The notes under the pieces were generated by a model. It searched no databases, had not been told where the DNA came from, and saw only the letters and a list, made by a program, of their open reading frames with translations. A program made the translations under genes and the position numbers. Positions 1-14,581 of a stretch of 64,000 bases of DNA are shown here, in pieces. The stretch comes from Rosellinia necatrix. Taxonomy: Eukaryota > Ascomycota > Sordariomycetes > Xylariales > Xylariaceae. The stretch is taken from contig JAGYVD010000003.1 in assembly GCA_021209875.1 (NCBI GenBank), forward strand, positions 5,580,001 through 5,644,000, in the 5' to 3' direction. Positions within the stretch are counted from its first letter, which is position 1, and each line of letters begins with the position of its first letter.

Positions 1-2769
1 TAAACATTAAAAAACTTATTTAATATTTTAATTATAACAAAATATACATATATATAAATTATGCCGCGATCATATAAGCTTTTTAATCGATTATTAAACG
101 TTTAAAAAATTTAATCGTTTAATTAATTAAAAAATATTTCTAGCTAGATATAATAAAAGATTTAAATATATTATATATTAAATAAAACATTTGTAAATAT
201 TAATATATTTTTAAACTATTTTAATTAAATAATGCTATTACTCTGCTTATATAGCTTTTTAAGCTTTTTAAAGCTGTATTATTTTTAATAATAATTTAAC
301 AGCAAGCTAAAAAAAAACAGCTTGTAATTAAAAAAGTTAAAACAAATTAAATTACTGCAGTATAAAAAAATGTTAACGCGTTAGTTAAAACGTTAAAACT
401 TAAACATTAAAATATGTAACAAATATTTATACTATAATAAATTATAGCAATACTAGCTATACTAAAAATAGAAATTATATTATAAAATATATAAAATATA
501 ATAGTATTAATAATATATATAATATTTAAAATATAAAATAATATAATAAAAGCTATATAAACTAACTATATATTTTATATAATATATAAACGTTTAATAA
601 AACTATATAAAAATATTAAAACAATTAAAAAAAGCTTATTATTATTTTATATATATTCTGCTATAATTTAAAATTTAAACTAATATATTATATAAACAGT
701 AATAAAAATAAACTAGTTATTTTTGCTATTATTTAAATTAAAACACCACAAACAACACATAACAATTAAGCTTATTTTAAAATATAACAGACAGCTAACT
801 ATTTATAATTTATATTATTTTTTAAATATTAAAAACATGTTATAAAATATATTAAAGCCTGTTTTATATACACATTAATAAAAAACTAGGCATTAATTAT
901 ATAAAATCTTTAATTAATTAATACTTTATGTATACTTTTTTATATTATGTTTTAATTTTATTGTTGGACTACTAGACTTTATAAATAAAAATAACGTAGT
1001 ATTAGCAGTAATATATAAATTATTTAAATTTATTAAATATATTATTAATAAAGATTTATATATTATAAAAACTAAGCTTAACTATATATATTTTATATAT
1101 ATTTTAATTAAAATTACTAAACGTTTTTATATTAAATACTAATTTTAAACTAATAAATAAACTATAAACAGCATTATATAAAAAAACAATATTAATATCA
1201 AAATAATAGTATTATATTATTAAGCAGCTAATAAACAGGTTAAATATATTATTTAAATATTATAAACTTTATTAATTATTATATTAAAAAAGCTTAAAAT
1301 TAATAATTAGAAAACTTTATTAAACATGTTATATATTATTTTAATATATTTAAATCTGTTATTATTAAATAAATTCTATATAAATTATTATAAAAAAAAT
1401 TTAAAACTTTTTATTAATTAGCTTTAAAATTAAAAATGATTATATATAAACATAATAAATATTATAACAAAAAACAGCAGATATTATAATAATTATATAA
1501 ATAAAAATAAAAATATATTATAATAATAAATATAATAAACTATTAATTATTAATAATTATAATTTAATATATATTAAACTAGCAAAGCTTAAACAGCTTA
1601 AATATTATTTATAAAACCAAACTAAGCTTACTTTTTTAAAATTAGTCTGTTTATATTTAAAAAAAACTTAGCAATTTTAAATATTATATTAAACTATTTA
1701 AATAGTTATATTAGCAAAAAATATTTTAATTAAATATTTTAAGTTAGCAAAAAAATATATAATTATAAAATATTAAAACTAAGCTGTTTAAATATAAATA
1801 GTATTAATAAATAAATTATTAAAAATATTATTAATTATATAAAAACATGTTTAATTTTATTTTTAACAGCTAAAATATAACTATGCTATAAAATTAAATA
1901 GTTTAAATATTTAAAAAACATAAAAACTAGTAATAAACTTTAAACAAAATATTTTTAACTTATTATAATAATACTATAAGCAAACTAAAATTAAAATATT
2001 TATATATTAACTTAAAATAAAAAATTATTAAAATAACTATATATTATTATAAAATGCTTAAAAATAAACGTTTAATATTTAATATTTATTTTTTCGTTAT
2101 TATTTTAATATAATATTAAAAAGTATAACAGTTTTAAATATAATATTAAAAAGTTTAATATAATTAAAAATAATAAGTTTTTATAAGCTATATTTAATTA
2201 ATTAAAAAGCTAAAATAAAAATAATACCAACATAAATATATTATATTTATATAAACATATAAAAAGTTTATAAAACTTTTAATATTTTTAATAATATAAA
2301 TTATTTTTTTTTTTTTTAATTTATAATATATACATATTTAATAATAAAAATACTTTAATACTAAGTAAATATTATATATCTTTTTATATTTAAAGCAAGT
2401 ATTATATATAACTTATAATTATATCTGTTAACTTATATTAATTACGTTTTTTTTAAAATTAGATTAATAAAAATAACGCATAAATTATAAATTAAAATAA
2501 CTTTGTTTAAAATAAAAAAAACCTTTTTATTTTTATTACTTATTTATACAGCTTATTATATAATTCTATTTTATTATAAGTTTTATTTTTTATATGTGAT
2601 AAATACGCAGCTTACTTATAATTATTAAAAAACATTGTTTTTTTTTATTAAGTTATTTTTCTGTTTATTATATATTAAAAAAATTATTATTAAAATACTA
2701 GCATACGCTTTTTTAGCGCTAATCAGCGTAAAAAATAATTTTATGTTAATTATTATTAATAAAACTAAA

Positions 2770-3025
2770 TGTTAGAGTAGGCAAGGGGTGCCAGGCATAG
2801 CACCACCAGTTGCCCCACTGTAAGATTAGATAAGGTGGCCCAGGCCACCTGGGCTAGCCCACTTGGGCTAGGCCCACCCACCTACCTGTACTAGTAGGTG
2901 GAATTCTAGGACTGCACCTAGAATTCCACCATCTTCATCACCAACTACATACAACACCACAAACTAGACCAGCATACAGCAAAATACAGCTATTTACAGC
3001 TTCATACCCCTGACCAGACTTATCA
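2770..3025 (+). repeat. 256-bp hairpin-rich TG...CA element, copy 1
   Basis: Begins TGTTAGAGTAGGCAAGGGG and ends CTTATCA; the inverted end resembles the start (imperfect terminal inverted repeat of about 19 bp). It is flanked by a 5-bp direct duplication CTAAA (2765-2769 and 3026-3030). Internally it has several hairpins, including GGTGGCCCAGGCCACC and GAATTCTAGG/CCTAGAATTC. Two other copies of exactly 256 bp occur at 42.6 and 45.0 kb. TG...CA ends plus a 5-bp duplication fit a solo LTR; the imperfect inverted ends would also fit a MITE. Confidence 0.8.
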
Positions 3026-3728
3026 CTAAAGCACTAAAAAAAAAATTATTATAATTATTATAAAAAAAAATATAAAACTATTTTTATTAATAATTATTAA
3101 TATTTTTAAGCTAATAAAATAATATATAATATTATATTAGCTATATATTAAAATATATATATAGTAGAAAATGTTTATATAATTATTTATATTATTTATA
3201 TATTTTTATAGATTATATTAATTATATTTAATTGTTTAGCATTAAAAAAATATATTTATTAATTTTTATTTAATTTTAATAATGTTAACGTTAATATAAT
3301 TTATTAAAAACTTATTTTAAAAGCAACTTTAGATTATAATATAAGTAATATTATGCAGATATAACAAAACAAGTTTAACAACAAGCTTATCTTAAAAAAT
3401 TAACAACTAACGTTTATTAAGCTTTATTTATAATATTTTTAAAACAATTATTAAATTATATTTAAATATATTAAATAAAGCTTGTGGTAATGCAATAGTT
3501 TTCTTATTTATTTTAATTTTTTTGTATTAAATATTTTAATATTAATTACAATTATATATAATATTAACATTATAAAACAATTAATTTATATTTTTATTAT
3601 AACGTTTTTAATTATTATCAAGTTAATTATAGTTTTAAAAATTAAATATTTATATAATATATAAAAAAAAATTATAAAAAAAAATGCTTTTATTTTATAT
3701 ATTTTAATAAAAACACCTCTAATAAAAT

Positions 3729-4281
3729 TGCTACAGAAAAGGATGGGGACTAACTAGTTAGTTGGCTGTACAGGTATTACAGGCTAAGTAGGGCCATTTA
3801 TTTGTCTGTCTATTTTCTACCCCTGGTATACTGTAGCATATACCGGGCTTAAAAAATACTTTTTAATAATTTTATTAGTTAGCAGGTTATTTTATATAGC
3901 TTTACTGCCGCGGACTAATTTTTTGCAGGCTTTATTGCTATAATTAAACTTTTAGCTTTTTGTTATAAAAATAAGTTTTACTGCTAAGCTGTTTAAATTT
4001 ATTGCTAGCTTATTTAAGTTTATTAAAGTTTTATTGCTAGCTTATAAAATATTTTTTCTGTTTTACGCGCTTAAAATTTAAACTTATTATTTAAAAATTA
4101 TTTAGTTATAGCTTATATAAACAGTAGCCAGGCCTATGCGTCCGATCTAACATATATTTTACTGCACTATTTGCTACAGAAAAAAATAGGGACCAACTGG
4201 TTAGTTAGCTGTACAGGTATTACAGGCTAAGTAGGGCCACTTATTTGTCTGTCTACTTCCTACCCCTGGCATACTATAGCA
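3729..4281 (+). mobile_element. TRIM-like element: LTR(110)-internal(333)-LTR(110)
   Basis: Two direct 110-bp terminal repeats (3729-3838 and 4172-4281), each starting TGCTACAG and ending TAGCA, enclose a 333-bp non-coding internal part. The whole is bounded by a 5-bp target duplication AAAAT (3724-3728 and 4282-4286). Short LTRs with TG...CA ends, a tiny internal domain without genes and a 5-bp duplication match terminal-repeat retrotransposons in miniature (TRIM). The LTRs keep more G and C than the internal part. A related compound copy lies at 13.6 kb. Confidence 0.8.
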
Positions 4282-4514
4282 AAAATTAATGCTTTAAACT
4301 TAAGCCAGATTATTTTAAATATTTTATTAAATATTAATATTATTAATAAACACGCTTATTATTATATTTAAAACGTTTTTTGTATTAATAAAATAAAATA
4401 AATTAAAATATTATATATATTAATAATTATAGCTTATATTATTAGTTTTATAATTTTATAAAACTTTGTTATTAGTTTTATCAAAATTAAATAAAATATA
4501 TTTAAATATATTAT

Positions 4515-4700
4515 TAGTAAGGTTTACTAGGGGTAGTGTGGTTAAGTCTGTAAAAATATAATATAGAATTAAAGAAGGAAGGGCTTCTGGTCCTGCAAGG
4601 ACCAGAAACTTTAGGCTAATACTTTATTTAATTTATATAATCTTTATTTAGCTAGCTGCGCTAGCTAAATAAAAAGCCTTTTTTTTTTTAACTATATTAA
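4515..4700 (+). repeat. 186-bp double-hairpin element, copy A (RIP-affected)
   Basis: Shares its full length with 12,539-12,725 and 41,668-41,853. It has a hairpin around CTTCTGGTCC...GGACCAGAA and a second palindrome TAGCTAGCTGCGCTAGCTA. Differences from the 41.7-kb copy are mostly C-to-T or G-to-A. It could be a non-autonomous element; the GGGTAGTGTGGTTAAG segment near the start is loosely like a tRNA A-box, so a SINE origin is possible. Confidence 0.7.
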
Positions 4701-7700
4701 ATGCTAAAGCTATAATAAAACGTTATTATTTTTAATAATTATATAACTTTTTTTTATTGTTTATAAGGTTAGCCACAGCTTTTTTTTAATTTTTCTAGCT
4801 AAAGTTTATTTTTTTTTTAATTTTAATATTTTTTAATTAGTTTTTTAATACTATATAATTATTACTTTAATTTTTATTAGTTGTTTTTATAACTATATCT
4901 TTTTATTTAATAAAATAATTAAATCTGTTTTTCATATAATTTATTTAATGTTTAAAAATTATTTTAATTTTAAATAAATTGCTTTTTTTAAATCTTATTT
5001 TTAAACATTAGCCCTAGTGCTAGTATTTTTAATAAAAAGATTTTTACTAGTGTTTTAAGTAATAAATATACAACTAAAATAATAAAATAAATATTAAAAG
5101 TTTTTAATAATTTTAATTTATAAGTTAATTTATTAATTTTTTTAATTTTTATAATTTTACGTGCTATTAAAAGTATTTTTAAACAGCTTTTAAAACTATA
5201 ATATTTTTAATAAAGTTTTAAATATATTATATTTTTATATTAAACTTTATTAATTTATGCTTATTATTATAATACTATTTTATATGCGCTGTTATAAAAT
5301 TTATAGCTAATTTTATATTTTTATAAAAATATTTTTATATAAATTAAATATTTTTAATAGTTATACTTATTTTTATATTAATAAAAAATCGTTTAATTTA
5401 AATAATTAAAATTTAAAAGCAGTTTATAAGTTAATAATTTAATAAGTTTTAAATATATTTTGTTTAACTTTTACTGCAAAAATAGCAACATATTTATTTA
5501 ATTGCGGTTTAAATATATATATATATAATATTAAATAATAATTTTTACTGTTTAATTTTTTGTTTAAATAAACTATTATTTTATAAATAATAAAAGTTAT
5601 TATTAAAAGTTTTATTTTTATAGCTTTTAAAGCTCTGTTTAAAATTTAAAAGTAAATTTATAATCCCGATTAAAAATAATACCGCTTAATATATTTTAAT
5701 TAAATAACAGAAATTATTTAGCTACTACTTCTGCTTAGTTTTTAATAAAAGATTTTTTGTTGCTTAAAATAAATAATAAACGTTTTAATATAACATATAT
5801 TATTATTATTAATATATTATAATAATTAAATTTTTTAATTGCTATAGTATAACTAAAAATAATATTTTAAATAAAGTTATAATAAAATCTATTATAATTA
5901 TTTTTATTAGCTTAATATTTTTAGTTAAATAAATTAATAATTATTATGCGGTTTTTTTTGTTAATACTATATAACTTATATTTGTTATAATAATCTAAAT
6001 ATACTTTTATTTTACAAGTTTTTAATTTAATTATATAAAGCTTTAATTTTTTATTATATGCTGTTTATTAAAATAATGTTTATTATTATATATTATTGCT
6101 AAAAATTTAACTATTTGTTTTTAAATATATATAATTTATATTTATTTTTTAGTTAATATTATATAATAAATTATTTATAATTATAAAAAATATTTAAGTA
6201 TAAAAAATTTACAACGTTTTTATTATTTTTATAAATCGCTTTTAATATTTTTTAATACTTAGGATTTTTAACGTAATTTATTATAATTTTAGCTTTTATT
6301 ATTTTTTTATTATTAGTTTTAAATATTTTATTTATATATTATTTAATATTAATTTTTATTTGTTTAAATTATTTTTTTTAGCATTTATTAAATTAGTAAT
6401 ATTTTTAATTAATTAAATATATTTGAAATAATATTTAATCTATTTAATATATAATATACTTATAGTTTATATTATAATAAATATATAAACGTGTTAATTA
6501 AACGTTTGTTTATACGGTTAACAGATTTATTATTAACTTTTATTTAATTTAATATATTTTTATTGCTAAATAATTAATAAAAAACTATTAAATTAATTAA
6601 AGCTTTAATTATAGTTTACAAGCGTTAATATATTTATATTATATAAGCTATTTTTAGTTTAAAAGTTTATATTTTATTTTTAGTTATAATATGCAGCAAT
6701 ATAAAAATATTATTAGTAATATTTATATATTTAAAATTATTAATTTTAGTTTTTATATATATTTATTTTTAATATAAAATAATATTATTTTAAAGTTTTT
6801 TTCGCAAGCTATTTATTTATATATATAATATTTTTATAAAATTATAATAATAAAATATAATATATAAATAAATTAAGTTTTAAAAGTTTTAAATAATTTT
6901 ATTTTAGCTATAATTAATTTAAAATATATAAACCGATAATATATTTAACGCTTGTTATAATTATTAATTTTATATTATTTTGTTTTATATTTTTATTAAA
7001 TAATTCTGTTTTATATTTTTATAAAAGTTCTGCAACTTTAGCATAATATAATAATAATATATAAAAAATCCTATATTTCTTAAATATTATTTTAAAGCTT
7101 TTAACTAGTTAAAAATTTAAAGTTTTTAAATATTATTAATTATTTTTTATTATTAATAAACTTAAAACGTTTTTTAAAAATTTAATAGTTTAATAAAAAA
7201 TATATAATAAAAGTTTTTTAGCAATAAAAAATTCTTTTTTATTAAACAGCGTGAAAATATTATATAAATAAGCTAAATAATCTGTTTTAATATTTAAAAA
7301 ATAATAATATTATTAATAAAAGCGTTATAATAATATTTATAAAAGCAAAATAATTTATTTATAAAACGTTAAATATATGCAGACGTATTATAAAATCTTA
7401 TTAAAGCTATTATTAATTGTTTTAATTTTTAGAAATTTATTATTATAAATTAGTTTTAATAGTTAAAATAAACTATAAATTAATAAAAAAAGCAGTTATA
7501 TTTATAAAAGTTAAATATTTTTTTTTAATTAAAGTAATAACTATAGATTATAATAGCAATAAATAGTTATTTAAAACAATTATTTTGTTTAAAACTTATA
7601 AATTAACTATTAAATATAAATATAGTTTTTTTATATATAAGCTATATAATAAAAGTTAAATATATAAATAAAAAAAGCTGTTAATTTATTTTATTTTATT

Positions 7701-10700
7701 TTATTTATAAAGCTTATTAAATACTATATTAATTATTTTTAATTATATACGTTAAAAAATATAATTAAAAATTTAGTTTTATTTATTATTAATTATTAAT
7801 TAAAAAATTTTTATTTGTTTTTTTAAAATATATTAATAATGCTCTGGTTTTTTAAATATTAAGTATTTTTGCAACAATTTAAAAATTTTAATATTATAAT
7901 ATCTTTTTATATAAATAAATTATTTATTTAAAGCTTTAATTTTGTTTTTTTATTAAGCTTTTTATATTTAATATTAATAAAATTTTTAGATTTTAAGCTT
8001 TAGCGGTTTATTTAACTATTTGCCTGTTTTTATTATAAGCGCGTTTATTATATAAATCGCGTTAATTAAATCTGTTATATTAGTTATGTTAGCTATTTTA
8101 AAAACTTTATCGGAAAAAAAGCCCGTTAAAAAAATACTGTGTTATTTTAACGCGTTAATTATTCTAGCGATGACGCTAATTTTAATTACGGTTAGGTCTA
8201 GCTTTTAAATTATATTAGGCTTTTAATACGTATTAAAAATAATAGCTGTAATAATAAAAGTTATTAATATAAAATTTATTAATAAATATACGTTTAATAA
8301 TTTAAACTTATCAAAAATATATATTTTATTTTTAAATATAAAAATATTAAAATTAATACTTGATAAAATGTTTAAAAACGCGTTAAATAATAAGCTCGTA
8401 TTAATTAGTAATATATTAATTATATTTATAGCTTTAGCTGCTGTTAAGCTTATAGTTCTTTTATAGCTTTTAAAAAAAATTTTATATATTTTTAATATTT
8501 AATTTTTAACATTGCTATTTTTAAATTATATTTATTTAAATGTTTTTAAAAATAGTTTTAGTTTTAAAAACAGATTAGCAATTATAACGTTTAAAAAGTT
8601 ATAAATTTAATTAAAGCTGCTATATTATTTTTTATAATAATTTAAATATAAAGTTTTTATTTTTAAATAATAGTTTATATTTAGCTAATATTAATATTAA
8701 TATTTTAAACGCTAAAATAACTTTTTATATTAAAATTATTTTATAAATATATAAGTTTGTTTTAAAAATATTTAAAAAATATTTTAAAATTTTTAATATT
8801 AATAAAAATAATTAAATTTAAACTATAATTAATTAATATTTTGCAAATATTCAAAAAATATTTTTAATAACATTTTAATATTATTTTTTTTATAATTTAA
8901 ACTATATTTATAAATTCTAGCAATTATAAAAATTTATAATTATTATTGCTTAATATATAAAATTTTAATATAGCTTTTTATTTATATTTAATTTAGCTAT
9001 TTTTATTTTTTAAATCTAGCCTGTTTATTTTTAAAAATATATTTAAATTTATTTAATAACTGTTTTATTATTATTAAACAAATATAATTTATATTTAAGC
9101 TTATAACAACATTTTTATTATTTATAAATTTTTATTAATAATTTTAAAATATAAAAATTATTATTTTTATTATTGTTTTTTAAAATTATATAACCTATTA
9201 AATGTTTTTAAACTGTTAATTTAATTAATTTGTTCTTTTGTTTAAAGTTTATAATTTTTTTATTATTATATTTTTAATTAATTCTATTAAAAAAAAAATT
9301 TTTTATAATTTTTAATATAATATTAAAACAATTATATTTATATAAATATTAAAACAATATATTATATAATATAAACAATATATTATATCGCTTATAAATA
9401 TATTTAATTAATAATAATATATTTTAAATATATTTAATTAAACGTTTAATATAATATATAATATATTAACTTTAATTATATATTAAATTAAACATTTAAT
9501 TATAATATTTATATAATTAATTATAATTAATTATAATAAACGCTTTATTATTATTTAATTTAAAACTAAATAAAATATAAAATAATGTTATATTTAATAT
9601 TAATAAGTTTAACTTAGCTATATTAGCACGTTTTTTTTAATAGCGATTATATTTATTTTTACGTCTATTCCAGCTGTTTTTTTTTTATTATTTTTTTTTT
9701 TATTTAAGCTTACAGCTTTTTTTTTTATTTTTATTATACTATTTTTTTTTATTTTTATTTTTATTTTAACCTACGTTTTTTTAATGTTTATTCTTTTAAT
9801 TGTTAGATTTTTTATTATAGTTTCAATTATTTTTTTTAACTTATAAATATTTATTTTTTGCTGCTGTTATTAAAAAAAGCTTTGTTTTAGCAACTTAAGT
9901 TATATATTTAGCTAAAATATTTTTTATATTAAAAGCTAAAAAATATTATTTAATTTTAAAATCTATGCTAATTTATATAGTAATTATAACACCGTATTAA
10001 TTTCTATTATCAGCGTTTAAAATATTTATAGCTTAAGCATATTTTAGTTTTTTTTATAGAAATATAATAAAAACAGTATTTTATTATATAATGTTTTTTA
10101 ATAATAATTTAGTTTAAATAAAACGTTCTGTTATTATAACAGGTTATATATTAAATTAAATAGTTATTTTATTTAAAATAGCGTTTAATTTTTATATTTT
10201 AAACTTAAGTTGTTTATTAATAATTAGTTTATTGTTTTATTATAAAACTACTAGTTTTTTAATAATTTTAAAATATAATTAAAATCTATTAAACATTTTG
10301 TTCTGCTACTTTTAAATTTTTAAAAATAAATTAACTTTTTTTATAAAATAAAATACGTTAATAAAAATAAGCTTATTTTTATTAGCTATTATTTTATATT
10401 ATTTTTATTTTTTTATTTAAGTTAAACTAGCTAATATTAGCCCGTTTTATACGATTATTATATAATAAAAAGTAACGCTATTAAATATTTAATATTTTTT
10501 TAATTATTTTTTGTTTATATTTATAGTTATTTTATTATTTCGACTTTTTAATTAAAAGTTGTTTTAAAAGTTTTTTTACTTTTTTATTATTATTTATATT
10601 TAAACTATTTAAATCGTTAAAATTATTATTTATTAAAAATAATTTAAATAAGTTTTTATTATTTACTAAATATTACAGTTTTAAAAGTGTTATAGCAAAA

Positions 10701-12538
10701 ATATTGTAAATATATTATATTTAAACTAATATAAAATAATAAACTTTATATATTGCTGTACTGCTTTAATAAATAAAGCTTTTATTAATAAATATATAGT
10801 TTATACTTTAAAACAGACTATTAAAATAACAAGTATTAATATTATTAAAACTTATATTAATTTTATTAAAAATATTAAAATAAACGATTTAAATAACAGT
10901 TCTAGTATTAATATAGCTGCGGTTAAGTATTAATAACTTAAATGTTAAAATTAAACAGGCAGTGCTTTTATATATTTAGTCGTGTTTAATGCAGCTTTAA
11001 ATAACTAATTAGCAGCGCTATAAAATATTTTAAAAGCTAAAGTTTTTATATTGGCTGGCATTTTAGTATTATTTAGTTGTTGTATTAATTAATCGACTAT
11101 TTTTGCTGCTTTAATACTTTCGGCATGCTTTTTTATTTTAGTTATATTATTTTTTAATTTATTATGTTAATTTTATAAAAGATTTATAGCTAAAATAAAT
11201 AATTTAAAAGCTTGCTTATTTAATTTAAATTTTAACTTTTAATTTTATAATTTAAATTATTACTATTATAACAATTTATTTATATTTTTAGCCATATAGT
11301 TTTTAAAATTATTTATTTTTTTAAAAAAATTAAAAATTATTATAATTATTAAATATTATTTTTTAGCTTTAAACTAAATAATAATTTTAAAGTTTTATTA
11401 AATTTTTGTTAATTTTATATTATTTTTTAAACAGGTTTAAAATATAAACCCACGATTTTTATTATTATTTAATTTAAACTTATTGCTAAACTTATTTTAA
11501 ACTATATTTTTTTTAATATAAAATATTTAATATTTATAGTTTTAGTTTTTAATTTTTATATAAATTAAAAAATACTAGCTTAATAAACTTAAGTTTTATC
11601 GGCAAAAAATAACGTTTTTTTATATTATTTTTAAAATTAATAATTTAAATTAGATTATATTAAGGCTAAAGATTTTTTAGCTTTTATAAGCTTTAAAGTT
11701 AAATTTTTAACTATTAAAACTCTTTTAAATTCTTTAAATATTAAAAACTTTAAGTTAGTTTTATGTTCTAACATATTAATAATAATTAAATAAATTAATA
11801 GCAAAATAAATATATATTAGTTATTTTATAATTAAGCTAACAAATATTATTAATTGTTTTATAAATTTATATTTATATATATATTTTAAAACAAAATTAA
11901 ATTTTAAAATTAAAAATAAAATAAAAAATATAATCAAGTAGTATTAAAAACCTGCGTGCTTATTAAAAACTTAATATTAGCTTTTAAAAAATAAAGCTAA
12001 TAAAAATTATATTTAAAATATAAAATTACTACTATTTAAATATAATATTAATTAAAATTTAAAAAATAATTAATTATAATATTATAATTATTAAATATTT
12101 GATACTAAAATAATTAAAGTTTAAAAAATAATAAATTATTTTAATATATTAATAGCTAAATATAGTAATATATAAACAACTAATAATTTAAACGGTTTAA
12201 AATATAATATAAAATTAAATTTAACTGCTGTTATATTTTCTGCTTTTTATATTAATAAAAATAAAATAATCGTCAGGTTAACGCAAAATATATTAGATCG
12301 ATTAATTAATTAAATTTATAAATTAATAAACATTAATAAATTTTGCTAGTAACAGCTAAGCTTAAAAGCTAATAATTCTGTTTTTTTTAATAAACAGCGC
12401 TGCTTAAAATATAAAAAAAAGTTATATTAAAAATTAAATATTTGCAGACGTTAAAAAATTAAACGTATTTTATCTGCTAGTACAAAAAAAATAAACTAAA
12501 ACATAAAATCGTATAATCACAGGGCTTACCGCATTACT

Positions 12539-12725
12539 TAATAAAGTTTACTAAAAATAATATAATTAAGTCTATAAAAATATAATATAAAATTAAAAAA
12601 AAAAAAAGCTTCTGGTCCCGCAAGGACTAGAAGCTTTAAGCTAGTACCTTATCTAATCTACACAATCTTTATCTAGCTAGCTGCGCTAGCTAGATAAAGA
12701 GCCCCCCTCTTCCTAACTGTGTTAA
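12539..12725 (+). repeat. 186-bp double-hairpin element, copy B
   Basis: Second copy of the element at 4.5 and 41.7 kb. The 5' third is heavily AT-converted, while both palindromes (around CTTCTGGTCCCGCAAGGAC and the CTAGCTAGCTGCGCTAGCTAG core) are well kept. Confidence 0.7.
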
Positions 12726-13585
12726 TTATATTATATAAAATTAACTATATATGTTTTATTAATATAAATATAATAAACAGCTATTATATTACTATTAAGA
12801 TTAATAATATTTAATATAGCCGCTATAAGTTTTATATTAGATATAAATATTAATATTATATTAACGCTATTAATAGTTATATTATATTTGCAAATATCAA
12901 AATTAAATACCCTGCTTTTAAACAACAGCTAATTATTATTAAAATTAACAAACAAAAAATTTGTTGATAAGCTAAAAATAAAAGCTATAACAATATAGCT
13001 AAAGCATTTTTATATTTATCATTATTAATAAAAATATTAATTAATATAATAGCTAATATTAATAATATTTCTTATATTTATTGTAATTTAGTAATAATTA
13101 AGCTTACCGATTTATACAGCAAAAATTTTATAGATATTTTACAAAACATTAATACAGCTATAGCTGCGTTAAATCTACTTTAGCTGTTTTAAATAGCGCT
13201 ACTTGTTTATAATAATAAATTTAAACAAGTTATAAATATTTTCGTTAAAAAATAAAAACTTTGCAACGTTAATTTATATAAAACTTTGCTTTAAAACATT
13301 AAAAATAATATTTTTAAAACATTAAACAAGCTTATTAATTATTCCAACGTATATTTTAAATAATATAAAAAAGCTAATATATATTTAAAATTTATTAAAA
13401 GATTTGTTTATTTGTTATATAATACTACTTATAAACTTATGTTTTAAAAAAAAATAATAAAACTTATTTTTTGCCGACTTATATATATAATAGCTATTTT
13501 AATACCTGACTTAATTAAGCAAAAATATATAACTATATAACTAATTATATTATTTAATTTTTGCGATTTTTTTATACTTTTCTGA

Positions 13586-14581
13586 TGCTACTGAAAAGGA
13601 TGGGGACCAACTGGTTAGTTAGCTGTACAGGTATTACAGGCTAAGTAGGGCCACTTATTTATCTGTCTACTTCTTACCCCTGGCATACTATAGCATATAC
13701 CGGGCTTAAAAAATACCTTTTAATAACTTTATTAGTTAGCAGGTTATTTTATATAGTTTTACTGCCGCGGACTAATTTTTTATAAGTTTTATTACTATAA
13801 CTAAACTTTTAGCTTTTTGTTATAAAAATAGGTTTTACTGCTAAGCTGTCTAGACTTACTGCCGGCCTTTTAAGTCTATTAAAGCTTTATTGCTAGCTTA
13901 TAAAACATTCTTCCCGCCTTACGCGCCTGGAATTTAAACCTATTATTTAAAAATTATTTAGTTATAGCTTACATAAGCAGTAGCCAGGCCTATACGTTTA
14001 ATTTTTACATCCATTCTACTGCACTATTTGCTATAAAAAAAGATAGGGACCAACTGGTTAGTTGGCTGTACAAGTATTACAGGCTAAATAAGGCCACTTA
14101 TTTGTCTGTTTACTTCTTACCTTTAGCATACTATAGCATATACCGGGCTTAAAAAATATTTTTTAATAACTTTATTAGTTAGCAGGTTATTTTATATAGT
14201 TTTACTGCCGCGGACTAATTTTTTACAGGTTTTATTACTACAACTAAATTTTTAGCCCTTTGCTACAAAAATAGGTCTTACCGCCAGGCCGTCTAGACTT
14301 ACTGCCGGCTTTTTAGGTCTATTAAAGCTTTATTACTAGCTTATAAGACATTTTTTTTGCTTAATACGCTTAAAATTTAAACCTACTATTTAAAAATTAT
14401 TTAATTATAGTTTACGTAAGCCATGGCCAGGCTTATATGTTTAATCTTTACATGCACTCTACTGTACTATTTGCTGCAGAAAAAAATAGGGACCAACTGG
14501 TTAGTTAGCTGTACAGGTATTACAGGCTAAGTAGGGCCACTTATTTGTCTGTCTACTTCTTACCCCTGGCATACTGTAGCA
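13586..14581 (+). mobile_element. Compound TRIM-like element: LTR-int-LTR-int-LTR
   Basis: Three 110-bp terminal repeats (13,586-13,695; 14,029-14,138; 14,472-14,581) alternate with two 333-bp internal parts, giving a 443-bp periodicity. It is the same family as 3729-4281. The flanks carry TCTGA on the left and TCCGA on the right, a 5-bp target duplication apart from one C/T change. Such LTR-sharing multimers are known for TRIM elements and suggest recombination between copies or tandem template structures. No coding capacity. Confidence 0.8.

Noticed and set aside
12731..12925. 64-codon open frame in the AT-rich block
   Set aside because: Almost only Ile, Asn, Tyr, Lys and Val from AT-rich codons; expected by chance in such composition.
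13586..14581. CRISPR-like array of 110-bp repeats and 333-bp spacers
   Set aside because: Spacers are copies of one another, unit sizes are far too large, and the genome is eukaryotic; target duplications show a retroelement.
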